A DNA stretch of 64,000 nt from Podocnemis expansa. Taxonomy: Eukaryota; Chordata; Testudines; Podocnemididae. Below the pieces are notes generated by a model. The model was not told where the DNA came from. It worked only from the letters and a program-made list of their open reading frames with translations, and searched no databases. Positions 1 through 11,420 of this stretch are shown here, piece by piece. The stretch spans positions 372,001 to 436,000 of the forward strand of contig ML681971.1 of the NCBI GenBank assembly GCA_007922195.1. The letters run 5' to 3'. The number at the start of each line of letters is the position of its first letter. The first letter of the stretch is position 1. The position numbers were made by a program, and so were the translations under genes.

Positions 1-1169
1 TAATGAGCCTTGTGGATAGAAGGGAAGTGGTAGATGTGGCATATTTAGTCTTAAATAAGGCATTTGGTACGCTCTTGTGTAACATTCTTATTAATAAACT
101 GGGGAGGTACAAACTAGATGGAGTTACTTATAAGATGGGTGAAAAATTGGTTGGATAACCATTCCCCAAGAGAAGTTATCGATAGTTCACATTCAGGCTG
201 GAAGGACATGATGAGCAGGATACCGTAGGATCTGTCCTGGGTCCAGTTTTAACATTTTTTATTAATGACTTAGATAGCGAACTTATAAAGTTTGCAGATG
301 GTACCAAGCTGGAAGGAGTTGAGTGCTTTAAAAGATAGGATCACAATTCAAAATTATTTGAGCAACCTTCTGAAATGGTCTGAGATGAATAGAATGAAAT
401 TCAATAAAGATAAGTGCCAAGTACTCCGCTTAGGGTTGAACAACTCATTGTGCACATACAAAATGAGCAATGACTGCTTAAGGAAGGATACTGCAGAAAT
501 CTGTATGTAAGAGTGGACCACAAGCTAAATATGAGTCAGCAGTATAAAACTGTTGCCAAAAAAAAAAAAAAAGAGGCAAAAGCCATTGTGGAGTGTTAAC
601 AAGAGTATTGTGAGTGAGACATGAGAAGTGATTCTTCCACTCTTTGCATTAATTAGGTGTCAACTTGAGTACTGTGTACAGTTTTGGGTGCCTCATTTCA
701 AAAAGGATGTGGAGAAACTAGAGAAAGTCCAGAGAAGAGCAACAAAAATGATTGGAGGTCTGGAACATTTGATCTGTGAGGGAAGATTGAAAGAGCTGGG
801 TTTGTTTAGTCTAGAAAAAAGGAGAATGAGAGGAGATATAACAGTTTTCAAATACCTAAAAGGTTGTTATGAGGAAGGATGAGAAATTATTTTTATCACA
901 AATGATAGGACAAGAAGCAGCAGGCTTGTGTTACAGAAAGGGAAGTTCAGCCTAGACATTAGGAAAAAATACTGTACTGGCAGGGTGATTAAATGCTGAA
1001 ATAAGTTGCCTTGGCAGGTTGTGGAATCTTGTAGATTGGAGGTTTTTAAGAGCAGATTAGACAAACACCTGTCAGGGATGGTTTAATGGGGGTAGTTGGT
1101 CCTGCCATGACTGCAGGAATCTGGACGTGATGACATGTCATGGTCCCTTCTAATTTCTATGATTCTATG
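1..1169 (+). mobile_element. CR1-type LINE, 3' part, degenerate
   Basis: Broken translations on the + strand match the C-terminal part of CR1 reverse transcriptase ORF2. Visible pieces are a K-F-N-K-D-K-C segment near 395-420, then [20 protein letters not shown] and the VQRRAT block (about 665-750), and the [14 protein letters not shown] block (about 795-840). It ends at 1156-1169 with a tail of the form TCTATGATTCTATGA, the usual CR1 3' end. Stops and frameshifts occur throughout, so it is inactive. The 5' part lies outside the window or was never copied, since CR1 copies are normally 5'-truncated. It sits just upstream of the CSNK1G1 start exon. Confidence 0.88.
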
Positions 1170-1356
1170 ACAAATGTCTGTTCAACATCACAGCATTGCA
1201 GGTTGTAACTGAAACTTGATATAGAAATGAGTGAAGGTGATAAGCTGTTCATTGATATGAAACTTAACTGTTCGTGTTTGGTTAGCAGTTGGTATTTTCT
1301 TAATGTGAAATGCTAATTTTATCCTTGCAATCTCATATTTCTTTGTTTCTTTTTAG

Positions 1357-1575
1357 ATTCTAAAAGATCCGCCTTCACTGAGTTCTCCAGGAGGTAATCA
1401 ACCATTGTGGAGATGCATTAGGAGACTGGAGATGGTGCCAAAAGAACTTTGTTTCTGTGACTTGTATTGTAAACTGACGCAGTGATATCTTTGGATAAAT
1501 ATTTCAGTTCTAAGAAGAAGTGTGCTTGCTCCCAGTTCCGCAGGTTTCCTGGCAGAGATTTTCTGTTACACAATC
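1357..1575 (+). other. CSNK1G1: CSNK1G1 5' UTR and possible untranslated exon
   Basis: This is the segment before the CSNK1G1 start codon. A strong acceptor (pyrimidine tract ending TTTCTTTTTAG) ends at 1356. A possible donor (GAG|GTAATC) lies at 1393/1394. A weaker acceptor (AAATATTTCAG) ends near 1508. So either one exon runs 1357-1753, or a small untranslated exon 1357-1393 precedes a start exon at about 1509-1753. The sequence alone does not decide between them. Confidence 0.45.
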
Positions 1576-1753
1576 ATGGACCATTCGAACAGGGAGAAGG
1601 ATGAAAGGCAACGAACAGCAAAAGGAATGCCAGGGAGGAGTGGGCATAGTTCTCGTCCAAGTTCCACAACATCCTCTGGGGTTCTTATGGTGGGGCCCAA
1701 TTTCAGAGTGGGCAAGAAGATAGGGTGTGGGAACTTCGGAGAGCTCAGACTAG
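1576..1753 (+). CDS. CSNK1G1: Casein kinase 1 gamma 1, first coding exon
   Basis: The ATG at 1576 opens 59 codons plus one base, ending at the consensus donor G|GTAAGA (GT at 1754). The product is a membrane-associated Ser/Thr kinase of the CK1 gamma group, which acts for example on Wnt co-receptors (family knowledge). The first residues, [14 protein letters not shown], fit gamma 1 rather than gamma 2 or 3. A Ser-rich low-complexity stretch follows, then [20 protein letters not shown] and the rest of the glycine-rich ATP loop (G-C-G-N-F-G). The split Gly codon (phase 1) is completed exactly by the exon at 16123. This is only the N-terminal tail and the first kinase strands. The rest of the kinase domain and the C-terminal palmitoylation region are not in the window. 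Confidence 0.95.
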
Positions 1754-2503
1754 GTAAGATTATAGCAGTCTTAGTAGCTTGCAGTATGGGAGTTTGCATT
1801 TCATTATTAGTTTTTAAGCTCATAAGATAAAAAGTAATGGATATTTAAATGCTTTTAAGTTTAAATAATTTATTCTGGTGTTAAAGCAACAGTATTCTAT
1901 AAAAGCTGATGTAGGCTGTGTGATAGAAAAAGGTAATTGTCACTTATCATGGTCTCCTAGCAACCACTGAGTTGCTTTTTCTATGCATATCCATGTTCAT
2001 ATTCTGTGAATATTCAGTAGTCCATATTCTGGACTTTTTTTGTTCAAGTATGAGCATGCTTGTACATACACAAATCCACAGTAAGTGTTAGATGTGTATG
2101 TCCACAGATGTGAATTCTGGACACTTCCTGAAAAATCTTGTTTTAATGCATATGAAGGCTATTCTCTTGTATGCCTTTTAAAATCTCTTTTGCTTATTTT
2201 GAAAAGTTTTGATTTTTATCTTATTGCCTGTTTTTATTGAATCTTAGAACAACACAAGCTTGCTGTTAACGTTCTAACTCTTGTTATAAGTACAATTCAT
2301 CCAAGGCAAAAGACATGTTCAAGAAAAGATGTTGCAGTGGTAGTTCAGAAGGGAATTTCTGATGTTATCAGTTTTTACAAATAGTTGTTAATGGAATCTG
2401 CAAAGCATAACTTGTTGAAGCTTATTCTTGGATTTGTCAGGAGGAAGGAATCCTTTGCTTTTTTTTGTTTGCCTGTTACGCCTTTGCTTCTGTTTTAAAA
2501 GGG
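1754..2503. other. Start of CSNK1G1 intron, no feature recognised
   Basis: AT-rich intron sequence with no coding potential or repeat that I recognise. The whole first coding intron spans 1754-16122. Confidence 0.6.
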
Positions 2504-4640
2504 GTTGGATCCAGTGTTCCCTCTAAGCTGATGACGCAGCTGAACAAGTTATGGTATTTACTGAGCAGCAATTTATGCGGCCTGGGCAACAGTTTTTTGG
2601 TGCTGAAAGTATCAGCATCCCTAAGTGCCTTAATTCAAAAGTAATTCATAGATGTCTTTTCATTCAAACTTCAATAAAAATGTTAAATTGAAGTACTGTA
2701 GTTTTATTAATTTACTAAACAAATATGAGACAATGACACTTGCTGCCTGTCTAGCCTCTACCGTCAGCTACACTGCTCAGTTTTTGTTGCCTGTCTTTGT
2801 CAGATTTCCAGAATACATATATAGACAAAGTGGGATTTTCTCCCACAAAAGCTCATGCAAAAAATAAATCTGTTAGTCTTTAAGTGCCACAAGACTCCTT
2901 GCTTTTTTTGCTTTACTAGACTAACACGGCTGCCCTTTTTGGCATGTAAGTCCCTGTTATGCTGCCCAACTGGGGTAAAAGGGATTCAAAGTGGATCAGG
3001 CCCTAAATGTCCAAAACGTAGATTGAAATTAAGTAGGTAGCTTCAGACTTGATCATGAGACTGACATGTTGAGGGGATTGTATTTAATATCTAGCTATCA
3101 ACTTTGAAAATACACCTATTCTGCCCTCAGTAAACATATTAAATTACCATGCATTGCAAATCACAATCACTAGGTAGCAACTGCTTCCCAGATTCCCTCA
3201 GGGCAACACCTTAAGTAAAGTTATCTGAGAAATTCAAAACTTTAAAAGGTGGCAAGGGCAGAAAACATGTTTCAAGACAGTTTTTCATAGCATCACATCT
3301 CTGTAACCAGGGCCATCTTTTGTGCCTAAAGAATTTGCATCAAATAGAGCTAGGTTAGAGTCTGTTACATTATCATGCCCAAAAGCTAAACATGGGACAA
3401 CAATCCTCTAAGTGAATGACAAAAAATTGATTAGGCATACAGAAACTTTAAACATTGTGAGCATCTTCCTTTAATATAAAGTGTCTCTGACATCTCAGTT
3501 TTGGAGTTTATGGTGGCTTTTTTTTTTTTTTTTTTTTTAATCCAAATCATTTTCAACAATAAAAGGGAGGCTATAATTAGTATGCCTGGAGTGTAAAGAC
3601 TCTCAGAACTAAAATAAGCAAAATGAGGTATAATTGAGATTTGTGTGTCTGGTAGTGGAATATATAATAAATGTAGTTTAATAATTTTTAATTTTTGACA
3701 GTTAAAGCAAACCTAATCAAAGCTGCAAGAAGCAAGAGCATAAATGGATTGGTGAAAGAAAATGATTATTTTTCTAACAAATTTTGGGGGAACTAGAAAT
3801 ACAAAGTCTTTTTTTTTTTTTTTTTTTTAATTATTGCACCACTGGCAATATTTTTCTCCTTCTGCCTTAAATGACTTTTTATCCTTTCAGTTTTTCATTT
3901 CATTTTCCTAATCATAAGGATTTGTTTCCTTCCATCACAGGAGTCTATACAAAGTTACATTGTAAAGCCCCACCTTGATAAACTGATTGCATTAGAATCT
4001 CTCACAGAAAAGAAATCTAAAATTAACACAACTTGTTTTTGCTTATTTTAAAGGATTGCTTTTCTTTTAGGAGCTTTTGTATATTCAAGCCTTTTAGCAA
4101 GTGAAAAGCAGAGCAGTCACCCTTGATAGAGATGCTAAATGGCTCAAAACAATTTTGCTGGGTCTTTCAAGTCCCAAGTCCTCCTCCAGCTCCAGCCTGG
4201 CTCTTTGCCTGCAGCCCAACTCCCATCCCCTGCCCCCACAGAGAGCCCTGTGTGTCCCTGTGGCCACTACATGGCTCTCAGGGTCCCTCCTCTTGCCCAG
4301 GCTCAGGGCTGCTTACCTCCTGGGGCCCACACAGGCCACAAAGATGCCACCACCACTGCACTAGCAGCCTGGTGCAGAGGAGAGGGAGAGATTTAAATTT
4401 CCCTCCCCCTCTGCTCCTTCCCTGGCTACGTGCAGGAGGGCAGGGGGAGGGGCTGTCACTCTCACTGCTCCAGCAGGCAGCCTCTGCATGAGCCTGTGCG
4501 CAGCTGAGGCGACAGACACACAGGGCTCCTCTGGGCTGCCTGCCCTGAGCTGCGCTGGCCCACGTGTTGCCTGCGCTGGTGAGGGGGGGCCACTGCGCCC
4601 CTGCCCACTAGCGCAGCTTACAGGGAACATTGGTTGGATC
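2504..4640. mobile_element. hAT-like DNA transposon, non-coding, 2121 bp, with 8-bp TSD
   Basis: The element spans 2512-4632 and is flanked by a perfect 8-bp duplication GTTGGATC (2504-2511 and 4633-4640). The left end begins CAGTGTTCCCTCTAAGCT. The right end, read on the other strand, begins CAATGTTCCCTGTAAGCT, a terminal inverted repeat of about 16/18 matches. An 8-bp TSD with C-A-G-type ends is the hAT signature. No transposase frame is visible. The interior contains a foldback-family fragment (2825-2942), two T-runs of about 20 (near 3519 and 3808), and a GC-rich right part (4150-4600), so later insertions lengthened it. Confidence 0.82.
2825..2942 (-). repeat. Foldback-family repeat fragment (one arm)
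   Basis: Shares AAAGTGGGATTTTCTCCCAC, the stretch through AATCTGTTAGTCTTTAAGTG, and the end CTAGACTAACACGGCTGCCC with the family whose complete palindromic copy is at 30176-30846. It is one arm only, nested within the 2512-4632 element. Confidence 0.8.
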
Positions 4641-7525
4641 TCTGTTTTGTTTTGCTTTCCTATACCAGCTGGATGCTAACTTGTATACAGTTTTTTCCAG
4701 AGAGTTGTATGCCTGTTTGTTCCTGCTTCCTTATGAACTCTGTGAAAGGAACACTTGTACTCCCAACATGTTTTTTATTTTTTCTTTTGGATTTCTTTTT
4801 TCTTTTGGATTTCTTTTTGCTTGTTCTGCTCACAAGATTGAGAACAGTTAGAAGGCATATTGACCAAGAAGGATGACTTCTGGAGGTCACTTAAAACTAT
4901 TGGTTTGAGCAATGGTGGTGTTGTCTGATCAGTCACAGGATATTTGAGGTGGCATAAGCGTCTCTCTCACCAACAGAAGTTGGTCCATTAAAAGGTATCA
5001 CCCCAGTGATCTCGTGTCTCTGTTTTAAAGCAAAACTTTTATTTACCTGGTGAGAATGTTAATGTTGAGATGTTCCTGGGCTCTTTGGAGCCTTAAGTAT
5101 CCATTCCTGTAACTTAGACCATGTTTGGTGACAGTTCTTTTAGCTAAGCCCCTTGTTGGTGTTAACTTGTGTTGACTAGAAGGGGTGGTTCAACAGTGTT
5201 ATATGGCTCAAGAAGCTGAATAAGCTGTCAAGTGTTGCCCCACTCTGGCACTTTGAGCACAGATGGTGGGGGCCTGCAACAGGCCTTAAAACCCACTGGC
5301 ACTAAAACCTTGCCTTAAAACTCTCTAAGGCTTCCAATTTCCTGGCCTTGGGGTAGTATTCCTGTCGCCACCCAAATGCAAATACTTATTGAAAATCCAA
5401 GAAGGCACACTTGGGAATTCCTTCCTGTGAAGTACGCTCAATTGCTTTTCTTCCTCCCTCTGGAGAGCAATTGAACCCCACATGTGGTATCAGCTGAAAA
5501 TGGGACCGAATCCCCTTTAGTAGTTGGCCACGCAGTCTGAGACGTGTGCACAAAACCTTTTGCCTTTTAGGATACGGAAATTGAGCTTATTTTAAAAGGG
5601 TGAATTCTTTTAATTAAGAACAACAGCTAAGAAACACAGAGAGTTGCTTTGCTGGAATTTAACTTGGATTGTTACAGGATAGTGAGGAGGTTGCATGTGG
5701 TCAGCAAAGAGGAATCCAAAAAAGAACCAAAACAAAAATACCCTGACCATATCTAGCTAAACATTCCCTATTCTACTCAAGCCTGATCAGAACAGACTTG
5801 TCTATTTTAGATGTGGATGTTGCTGGTTCTTTCAGGCCTGTCTCTCTTGCCTTCTGATCCTTCCAGGAGCTGTGCTACCACCAAACAGGAAACAGGCAGG
5901 GCTGCTGCTCCTATTTAAAAACTTGTGCTCTGTTTCTATTGGCGCTCCTGGGACTTCTCTAGAATCCACTGTGTGGTGTTAACCCTTTCCTCTCTGAGGT
6001 TACTAATAAGCATCTTCCATCATGCTTCCTAACTCCTTTAGGTTTAAGGCTGGAGAACTGAGTACAGCTTTATGCCAGAAGCCTTATGCATTGTGCTTGT
6101 AGATGATGCTGTCTTATCACAAAGAATCACAGACTCATTGAAATCATCAAACTCCAGTCTAGTAGAGCATACTAGTGCTGTCTTGAAGTACCTCTTTTCA
6201 GGTGCAGTGGGATCTTAACTCTGAGATATTGAAAACTGTTCTGATGTGAACTCTGACAAGTGATAGGTGTGGCTGTATTGAAAGCTAGTCTCTTTCCACC
6301 TCAGTGATATTCTAATTTTTCAAGAGGCTGACATTAGTTACTTCTCTTCAGAAATTAGTTTTCATTTTTATTTCCTTAGCTTTGCTCAGTGACTTGTGGC
6401 TTTAGATAAGTAATCTATTTTCATTTATTTTTAATGCTGATGCTTTTTGAATCTCCAGGCTTAAAATTTGGACAGATTTCCCTTTAGTGACCTGTTGGAA
6501 AGGTATTTTACTTCAGGTTAAAAAATGCACTGTCTCACAAGAAGGCGGTTTTGTGTGCATATATAACCCCTTGTTAAATGTTTGAATCTAAGAATGTTAG
6601 TGTTGAAGCGTAAGCTAGTCTTAAATGCATGGAAATTTTTGAGCCAGTGGAATAAAATACAAATACCAAAAGAATAAAAATAAACTTGGGTCTCCATTTG
6701 GAGGTAAGTGCTGGGGAAACGACTAACCAGGGTGTTACTACAAGGAGGATGAGTCTTAAGAGGTGTTTTGTAAGAGTGATATAAACTTGATCTCATCCAT
6801 AGTTTGTTTTTTTTAAACTAGGAAAAAAAAAAACTAGTCTTGAAATGAATGGAACCTGATTAGTTCAGACATGACTAATCCCAGGGCTTTTCATATCTGT
6901 CAGATGACAGATCCTTTGCCAGAGAGGAGAGAACTTGTGAAGCTGAATTTAGATTTAGAAAGTCATGTTACTATTTATGAGCACTTTAAAGCATGCTAGG
7001 CTAGAAATCCTTCAGTGTTTACAATATCAATGGGATATGATGCAACCAATGAGGGTCATGGATAGGCAGAAAGTGGGCAGGGGGAGTAGGAAAAAGGAGG
7101 CAGAGAATAACAAGATCTAGGGGCTATGCAGTAAGCAGTGTGCAAAACTTGATGTGTCCATTAACATGTTTATTCCTTGCTTCTCATTGATGCCTCTTAC
7201 ACAGGGTAGTAGAAATCAGTTCCAGCTGGCTCTGTGAGTGGAGGCAGAGCTAAGCCTTGATTGGCTTTAAAGGGGTCAGGTCCCTTCTCTGCTTCTTCTG
7301 CTCCTCTCTTCCTGGAAGGATGTAGCAGCAGTGATGATAACCCACTTCCAGGTGGCCCACCACAGATCCAGTCTTTATTGAAAGTAGGACAATGACTGCC
7401 ATTTATTTTGGAAGATTTGCTAATGAGAAATGAAGAAAACCTCTTCTGAAGTTTGAAAGTGAGGGTGTGCGTGTGTTCGCCCCCCCCCACACACACACAG
7501 CAGAGAAAACTGCCACAGGGAAGGA
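4641..7525. other. Intronic sequence, mostly unassigned
   Basis: No gene seen. About 4955-5035 carries a fragment (CACCAACAGAAGTTGGTCC) that recurs near 57510-57545 and, reversed, near 59875-59895, so it belongs to a dispersed repeat family. The stretch 5160-5600 is compositionally unlike the flanks and may be an old repeat or solo LTR, but I found no paired ends or TSD. Confidence 0.45.
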
Positions 7526-8616
7526 GGTTGTCAAAGTACTTCTTTGGAGGATTCTGTGCCAAAATGTGAACAGTTCTTCACATATTCTAAAATTCTGCAA
7601 AATTTTGCGTATTTTGTTTGTCAAATGTATAGCAACAGCAGGCTTGATTATTCTGCTGATATATTTCAAAATACCCATCAGCAAGTATACAGACAAAAAA
7701 GATGCTCCCAGGAGTAGAGCTAAATAAATCCCTATGACAGCCCAGTTCTTGTTCCTCTGCCCCCTCCCTCGTTCCCCCAGCTCGCACAGGGCCAGACACC
7801 TGCATCTGCCCTAGAGCCCATCCATGCCCCTGAACCCCTGGCCCAGGCGCCTACACCCTAGTTCCCCCAGAGCCCAGCGGTGGGACAGCCCTGGGCTCTG
7901 GGCATTCCCTGGCCCAGGTATCCGAACCTTCCTCTCCAGAACCAAACCATGTGTTGACCTCTGACCTAGACACCCACACTACCTCCTCTGAGAGCCAAAC
8001 TATTAAGTCCTCCCAGCCCAGACACCCACACTCCTCACTTCCCAAACCCCAGCTAGGGTCCTGCCTCCTAGAGCCCAGCTGCAGGACTAGACACTTATGC
8101 CATCTCTTTCCCAGAGCCAGCCATGGGGCCCCAAACCCAGACACTTGCACTCTGGCCTCCCATAGGCCAGCCACGGAGCACCCCCCTTTTCAGATATTCA
8201 CCATCCCAGTCCCCCAGAGGCCAGCCAGCAGCCCAGGCACTCCTCCCAGAGACCAGCCATGGAGCCTTTCCCAGTCCAGATACCTGTATCTCTTCTCCCC
8301 CCGGAATCCAGGAATCCACAAGGAGAAGTAATCTGATGCTGGGTCCCCAGGTAGTATGAGGTTTCCTGCACTCCATTTCTTTCCTTCAGGGTGTTCTGAG
8401 AAATTGAGCTGCCTGGAACTCTGTAGCTCCCTGTCTCCTCCTCTCTGTAGTATCTTTTATTTGTCGGCTGAGGAGCTAGACTTCCTGGGTCTGGTGGCCA
8501 GTAGCTCTGCAGAACCAATTCTGTTGGTGGGGGGCAGGGAGGAAATTCTGCATAAAACATTAATTCTGCACAAATTTTGCATTGCTGATTGAGGCTGAAT
8601 TCTCTCAGGAGTACCA
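7526..8616. repeat. Composite repeat with matching ends around a C-rich minisatellite
   Basis: The ends are related and inverted: left has GTACTTCTTTGGAGGATTCTG (from about 7532), right has GAATTCTCTCAGGAGTAC (about 8600-8616). Both ends carry repeated ATTCTGCA/AATTTTGC words (7590-7610 and 8548-8582). CAAAG borders both sides. Between them, about 7780-8330 is an imperfect tandem array of C-rich units built on C-C-C-A-G-A-C-A-C-C-T-G-C-A and C-C-C-A-G-A-G-C-C-C-A-G-C. Probably a non-autonomous DNA transposon whose core expanded; the class is not certain. Confidence 0.6.
7790..8330. repeat. Imperfect C-rich minisatellite
   Basis: Recurring units of the form 'CCAGACACCTGCAC ... CCCCAGAGCCCAGCCATGG' at uneven spacing of roughly 50-70 bp. 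Long open frames here on both strands come only from the biased composition and are not genes. Confidence 0.65.
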
Positions 8617-9259
8617 AAGAGGAGCCCCGAGTCTCAACCTTTCTCCTCCTGCTTTTGCCATCATATCTTGGTGAGGAGGACACTTGCAATTCAGATATTG
8701 CTAAATAATAAGTGTCTACTCCTCTTTGGGGAAGAGCTAAAGTATGCAAGCGTGATAGAGGTGTAATGACAACAGAAACAGTCTACTTCAAGGAAGTGGA
8801 AGTTTGATGCCATTGACATCTCACCTTGTGGTTGGGCTTGAAATGACTGTTGTGCCACCTATCACTCACTTATCATACTCCAGGAATAGACTTTTCCAGC
8901 TCCATATTTTCCTGCCTCTTAATCAGGTTATTTTCCAAAAGGTATCCAGACAACAGACCTGCCTTCCCCATGACTTTTGGCTGAAGATCGGAAAGAGTCT
9001 AAAACTCAGCTACTTGCCTCCTTGGGTCCAACATGCACAGCCGGTCACACACTTCACCTGATCTTTGGCTTAGTAATCAGTATTGAGGGTATCACAACCC
9101 AGTCGCTGCTTTGGGCAGCATCTCATTTAAGCCAGAGCTCTCTAATGTCCCAGGGAACAGGAAAGACTCATGATACTGATTCTACTAGAAAGACTAAAGG
9201 ATGCTGTCAAATTGCAAAGCCTGCCAGGGGACAGTAGCACTGAATGTGTAGAACAAGAG
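8617..9259. other. Intronic sequence, nothing recognised
   Basis: No convincing coding region, terminal repeat or known repeat family was seen. Confidence 0.5.
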
Positions 9260-9813
9260 CTCTAGCTCAGGGGTGGAACTCATGGAACTCGAGAGCCACA
9301 CTGAAGCATATAGCTGTATCTTTTTACCTACTCCAAAACTTCTAAGCTTAAAATTAATTGCACACTTGAATTTTATCATAAGATGGCAAATATTGATCCT
9401 ACTAATGTCAGGTTCTAAAAATTACTTAATGTTACCATGAAAACTAGACCTAGACAGTAAAAACTTAGCAGATGCTCAGTGTAGAAGACTGCAGGCTAGT
9501 GGCGAGTTTTTTAAAATCCTGACCATGCCACTACTTCTCCCTGTTGTCCCCAACTGCCCTCCTGAACCCCAGCCTCTGACACTGGTCCCCCAGGCTGACT
9601 GTCCCCACCCAGAGTCCCCTTACCTGGCCGCTCTGGCAGCTAGGCACAGGTTCGGGCTCCCCCTTGAGCATGCTCAGGGCAGGAGATATAAAACTCCTAT
9701 GCTGGGGCTACTTTCCTAAACTGATTTGCTGATGTTCTTCTGCAAGCTGCACTTTTTCACTCAAGAGCCGCATGTGGCTCCCAAGCCACAGCTTGGCTAT
9801 GCATGCTCTAGGT
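9260..9813. mobile_element. hAT-like element, 538 bp, with 8-bp TSD (1 mismatch)
   Basis: The element spans 9268-9805, with flanks CTCTAGCT (9260-9267) and CTCTAGGT (9806-9813). Near the left end, GAACTCGAGAGCCACAC faces the right-end GAGCCGCATGTGGCTCCC. It is the same family, in opposite orientation, as the element at 22666-23536: both carry the words GATCCTACTAATGTCAG or its complement and TAAGCTTAAAATT or its complement. A C-rich block at 9530-9720 resembles the core of the 34925-35672 element. Confidence 0.78.
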
Positions 9814-10265
9814 GAATCATTATTACACTCTAGCCTTGACCTCTGACCCCCTAAAGAGCCTCTCCCTGCCCACTGCATGCACTAATCATCTTGGTTTTCT
9901 GACAGTTCTGCACCAGGTGTGGAGAGGGGTTGAAATTTGAGTGCCAATGGTGAAAGGCTGAGGTTGATAGTTTCTCTTGGCCTGTAAAACATTTCAGCCT
10001 TTTTGTCAAGCCTCATTGAAGCTGTGGACTTACACCCAAAGGAGTTACCAGAGTGATAAACTGCTTCCACGGTCCTGTTTGCTTACAGCTCACCAGAGAA
10101 TTGAGCAGCAAGTGCTGTGAAGAATCATCCTCTTACTGTGCTAAAAAGATCACACTCGTCTGGGAAGACTTCTCAGACATCACAGGGCTGCTCCCCCACA
10201 CTGACCAACAAATAGTCTGCCTGCATTACAGGAGTTGAGTACGTTCATTCAAGTAGTACTTGATG
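9814..10265. other. Intronic sequence, nothing recognised
   Basis: No gene or repeat recognised. Confidence 0.5.
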
Positions 10266-10471
10266 CCCTAAAGCAGTGGTTTTCAAACCATGAGTTGGGA
10301 CCAGTACTGGGTTGCAGATCCTCAGGTACTGGGTCACGGCACTCTTGTGCTGCTGCAGCTGGAAGACTGAAATGCATTGCTCAAAGTTGTAATTGTTGGG
10401 TCACTGATGTAAATGATTTTTCTTTCCAGCTGGGTTCTGAGAAAACAAGTTTGAAAATCATTTCCCTAAAG
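10266..10471. mobile_element. Short hAT-type MITE, 190 bp, with perfect 8-bp TSD
   Basis: The element spans 10274-10463 between perfect CCCTAAAG copies (10266-10273 and 10464-10471). The left end CAGTGGTTTTCAAAC pairs with right-end GTTTGAAAATCATTT. The interior words ACTGGGTCACGGC and GGTCACTGATG recur, slightly changed, in the related copy at 54388-54575. Confidence 0.88.
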
Positions 10472-10959
10472 GGCTCTTGACCAGGAAGCTGACTGTGGCA
10501 TTTCTCTTCCTGGCTTTTGAAAATGATGAGGAACTGGTGCCGCTCCTGAATGAAATAGCCACAGAAGGAATTTTTCCTTACTGTTTCAAACGTGCAGTAG
10601 TATGGCCCAGTCTGAAGAAACCCACCCTGCTGGATACATTAGTTTTGACTAGCAGTTGGTGAGTCTCTGATCTTGATCAAAAGGAGAAGTCTTGCAGACT
10701 GGGTAAATGTCTTTTGACTTTAGGGGCCTAATATGGAAGCTTAATCTTGTACAAAGAAATCTGTCAGTGGACCAAAATATAGATACTGAAACGAATGCTC
10801 TGAAATGTCACATGAGGTCAGGATATCAGGATTTCAGTCTTTTCAAGCAGCCTTTAAAAAAAAAAATTCTTATGGTCTTTTGGACTGCTGTAAAGCAGAG
10901 CTGGATTTTCTTGGCGGGGGGAGTGGGTGGGATGGATTAAAATACGCTGCACCTTTCCC

Positions 10960-11420
10960 AAGGGTAACAAAATGATAAATGGTATGGACTAGCTTCCATA
11001 TGAGGAAAGATGAAAAGACTGGGAGTGCTCATCTTAGAAAAAGAGATGACTAAGGAAGGATATGGCAGAGATCTATAAAATCGTGAATGGTATGGAGAAA
11101 GTGAATGAGGAAGTGTTGTTTACTTCCCTCACATAATACATGAGCTAGTAGTAACACCATGAAATGAAGGGGAAATAGGTTTGAAACAAACATAAGAAAC
11201 GCGCCATCTTTTTCCTAGAACGCACCATCAGTCTGTGAACCTTGTTGCAAGGGAATGATATGAAGGCCAAAAGTACAACTGGTTTGAAAAAAGAGCTTGC
11301 GAAAAGAACTTGAAAAGTTCGTTGAGTATAATTCCGTCAATGACGATTAGCCAAGATGATCAGGAACAAAGCCCCATTTTCTGGTGTCCCTAAAATTCTG
11401 TCATCCAGAAGCAGTGGCTA
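10960..11420 (+). mobile_element. CR1-like LINE fragment (second subfamily)
   Basis: Degenerate 3' portion recognised from the order GGCAGAGATCTATAAAATC, GGAGAAAGTGAATGAGGAAG, then CGCACCATCAGTCTGTG and a GACGATTAGCCAAGATGATC block. This layout is typical of the reptile CR1 subfamily whose minus-strand copy fills 63556-64000. No intact frame. Confidence 0.7.

Noticed and set aside
1760..1830. Continuation of the CSNK1G1 frame past 1753 to a stop at 1828
   Set aside because: The reading continues through a consensus donor; the exon at 16123 completes the split codon exactly, so splicing at 1753 is the better model.
4101..4630. Overlapping 85-120-codon frames
   Set aside because: GC-rich interior of the 2512-4632 hAT-like element; frames overlap on both strands with no homology.
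7851..8749. Several 80-180-codon frames on both strands
   Set aside because: They fall in a C-rich minisatellite with overlapping frames on both strands and no conserved motif.
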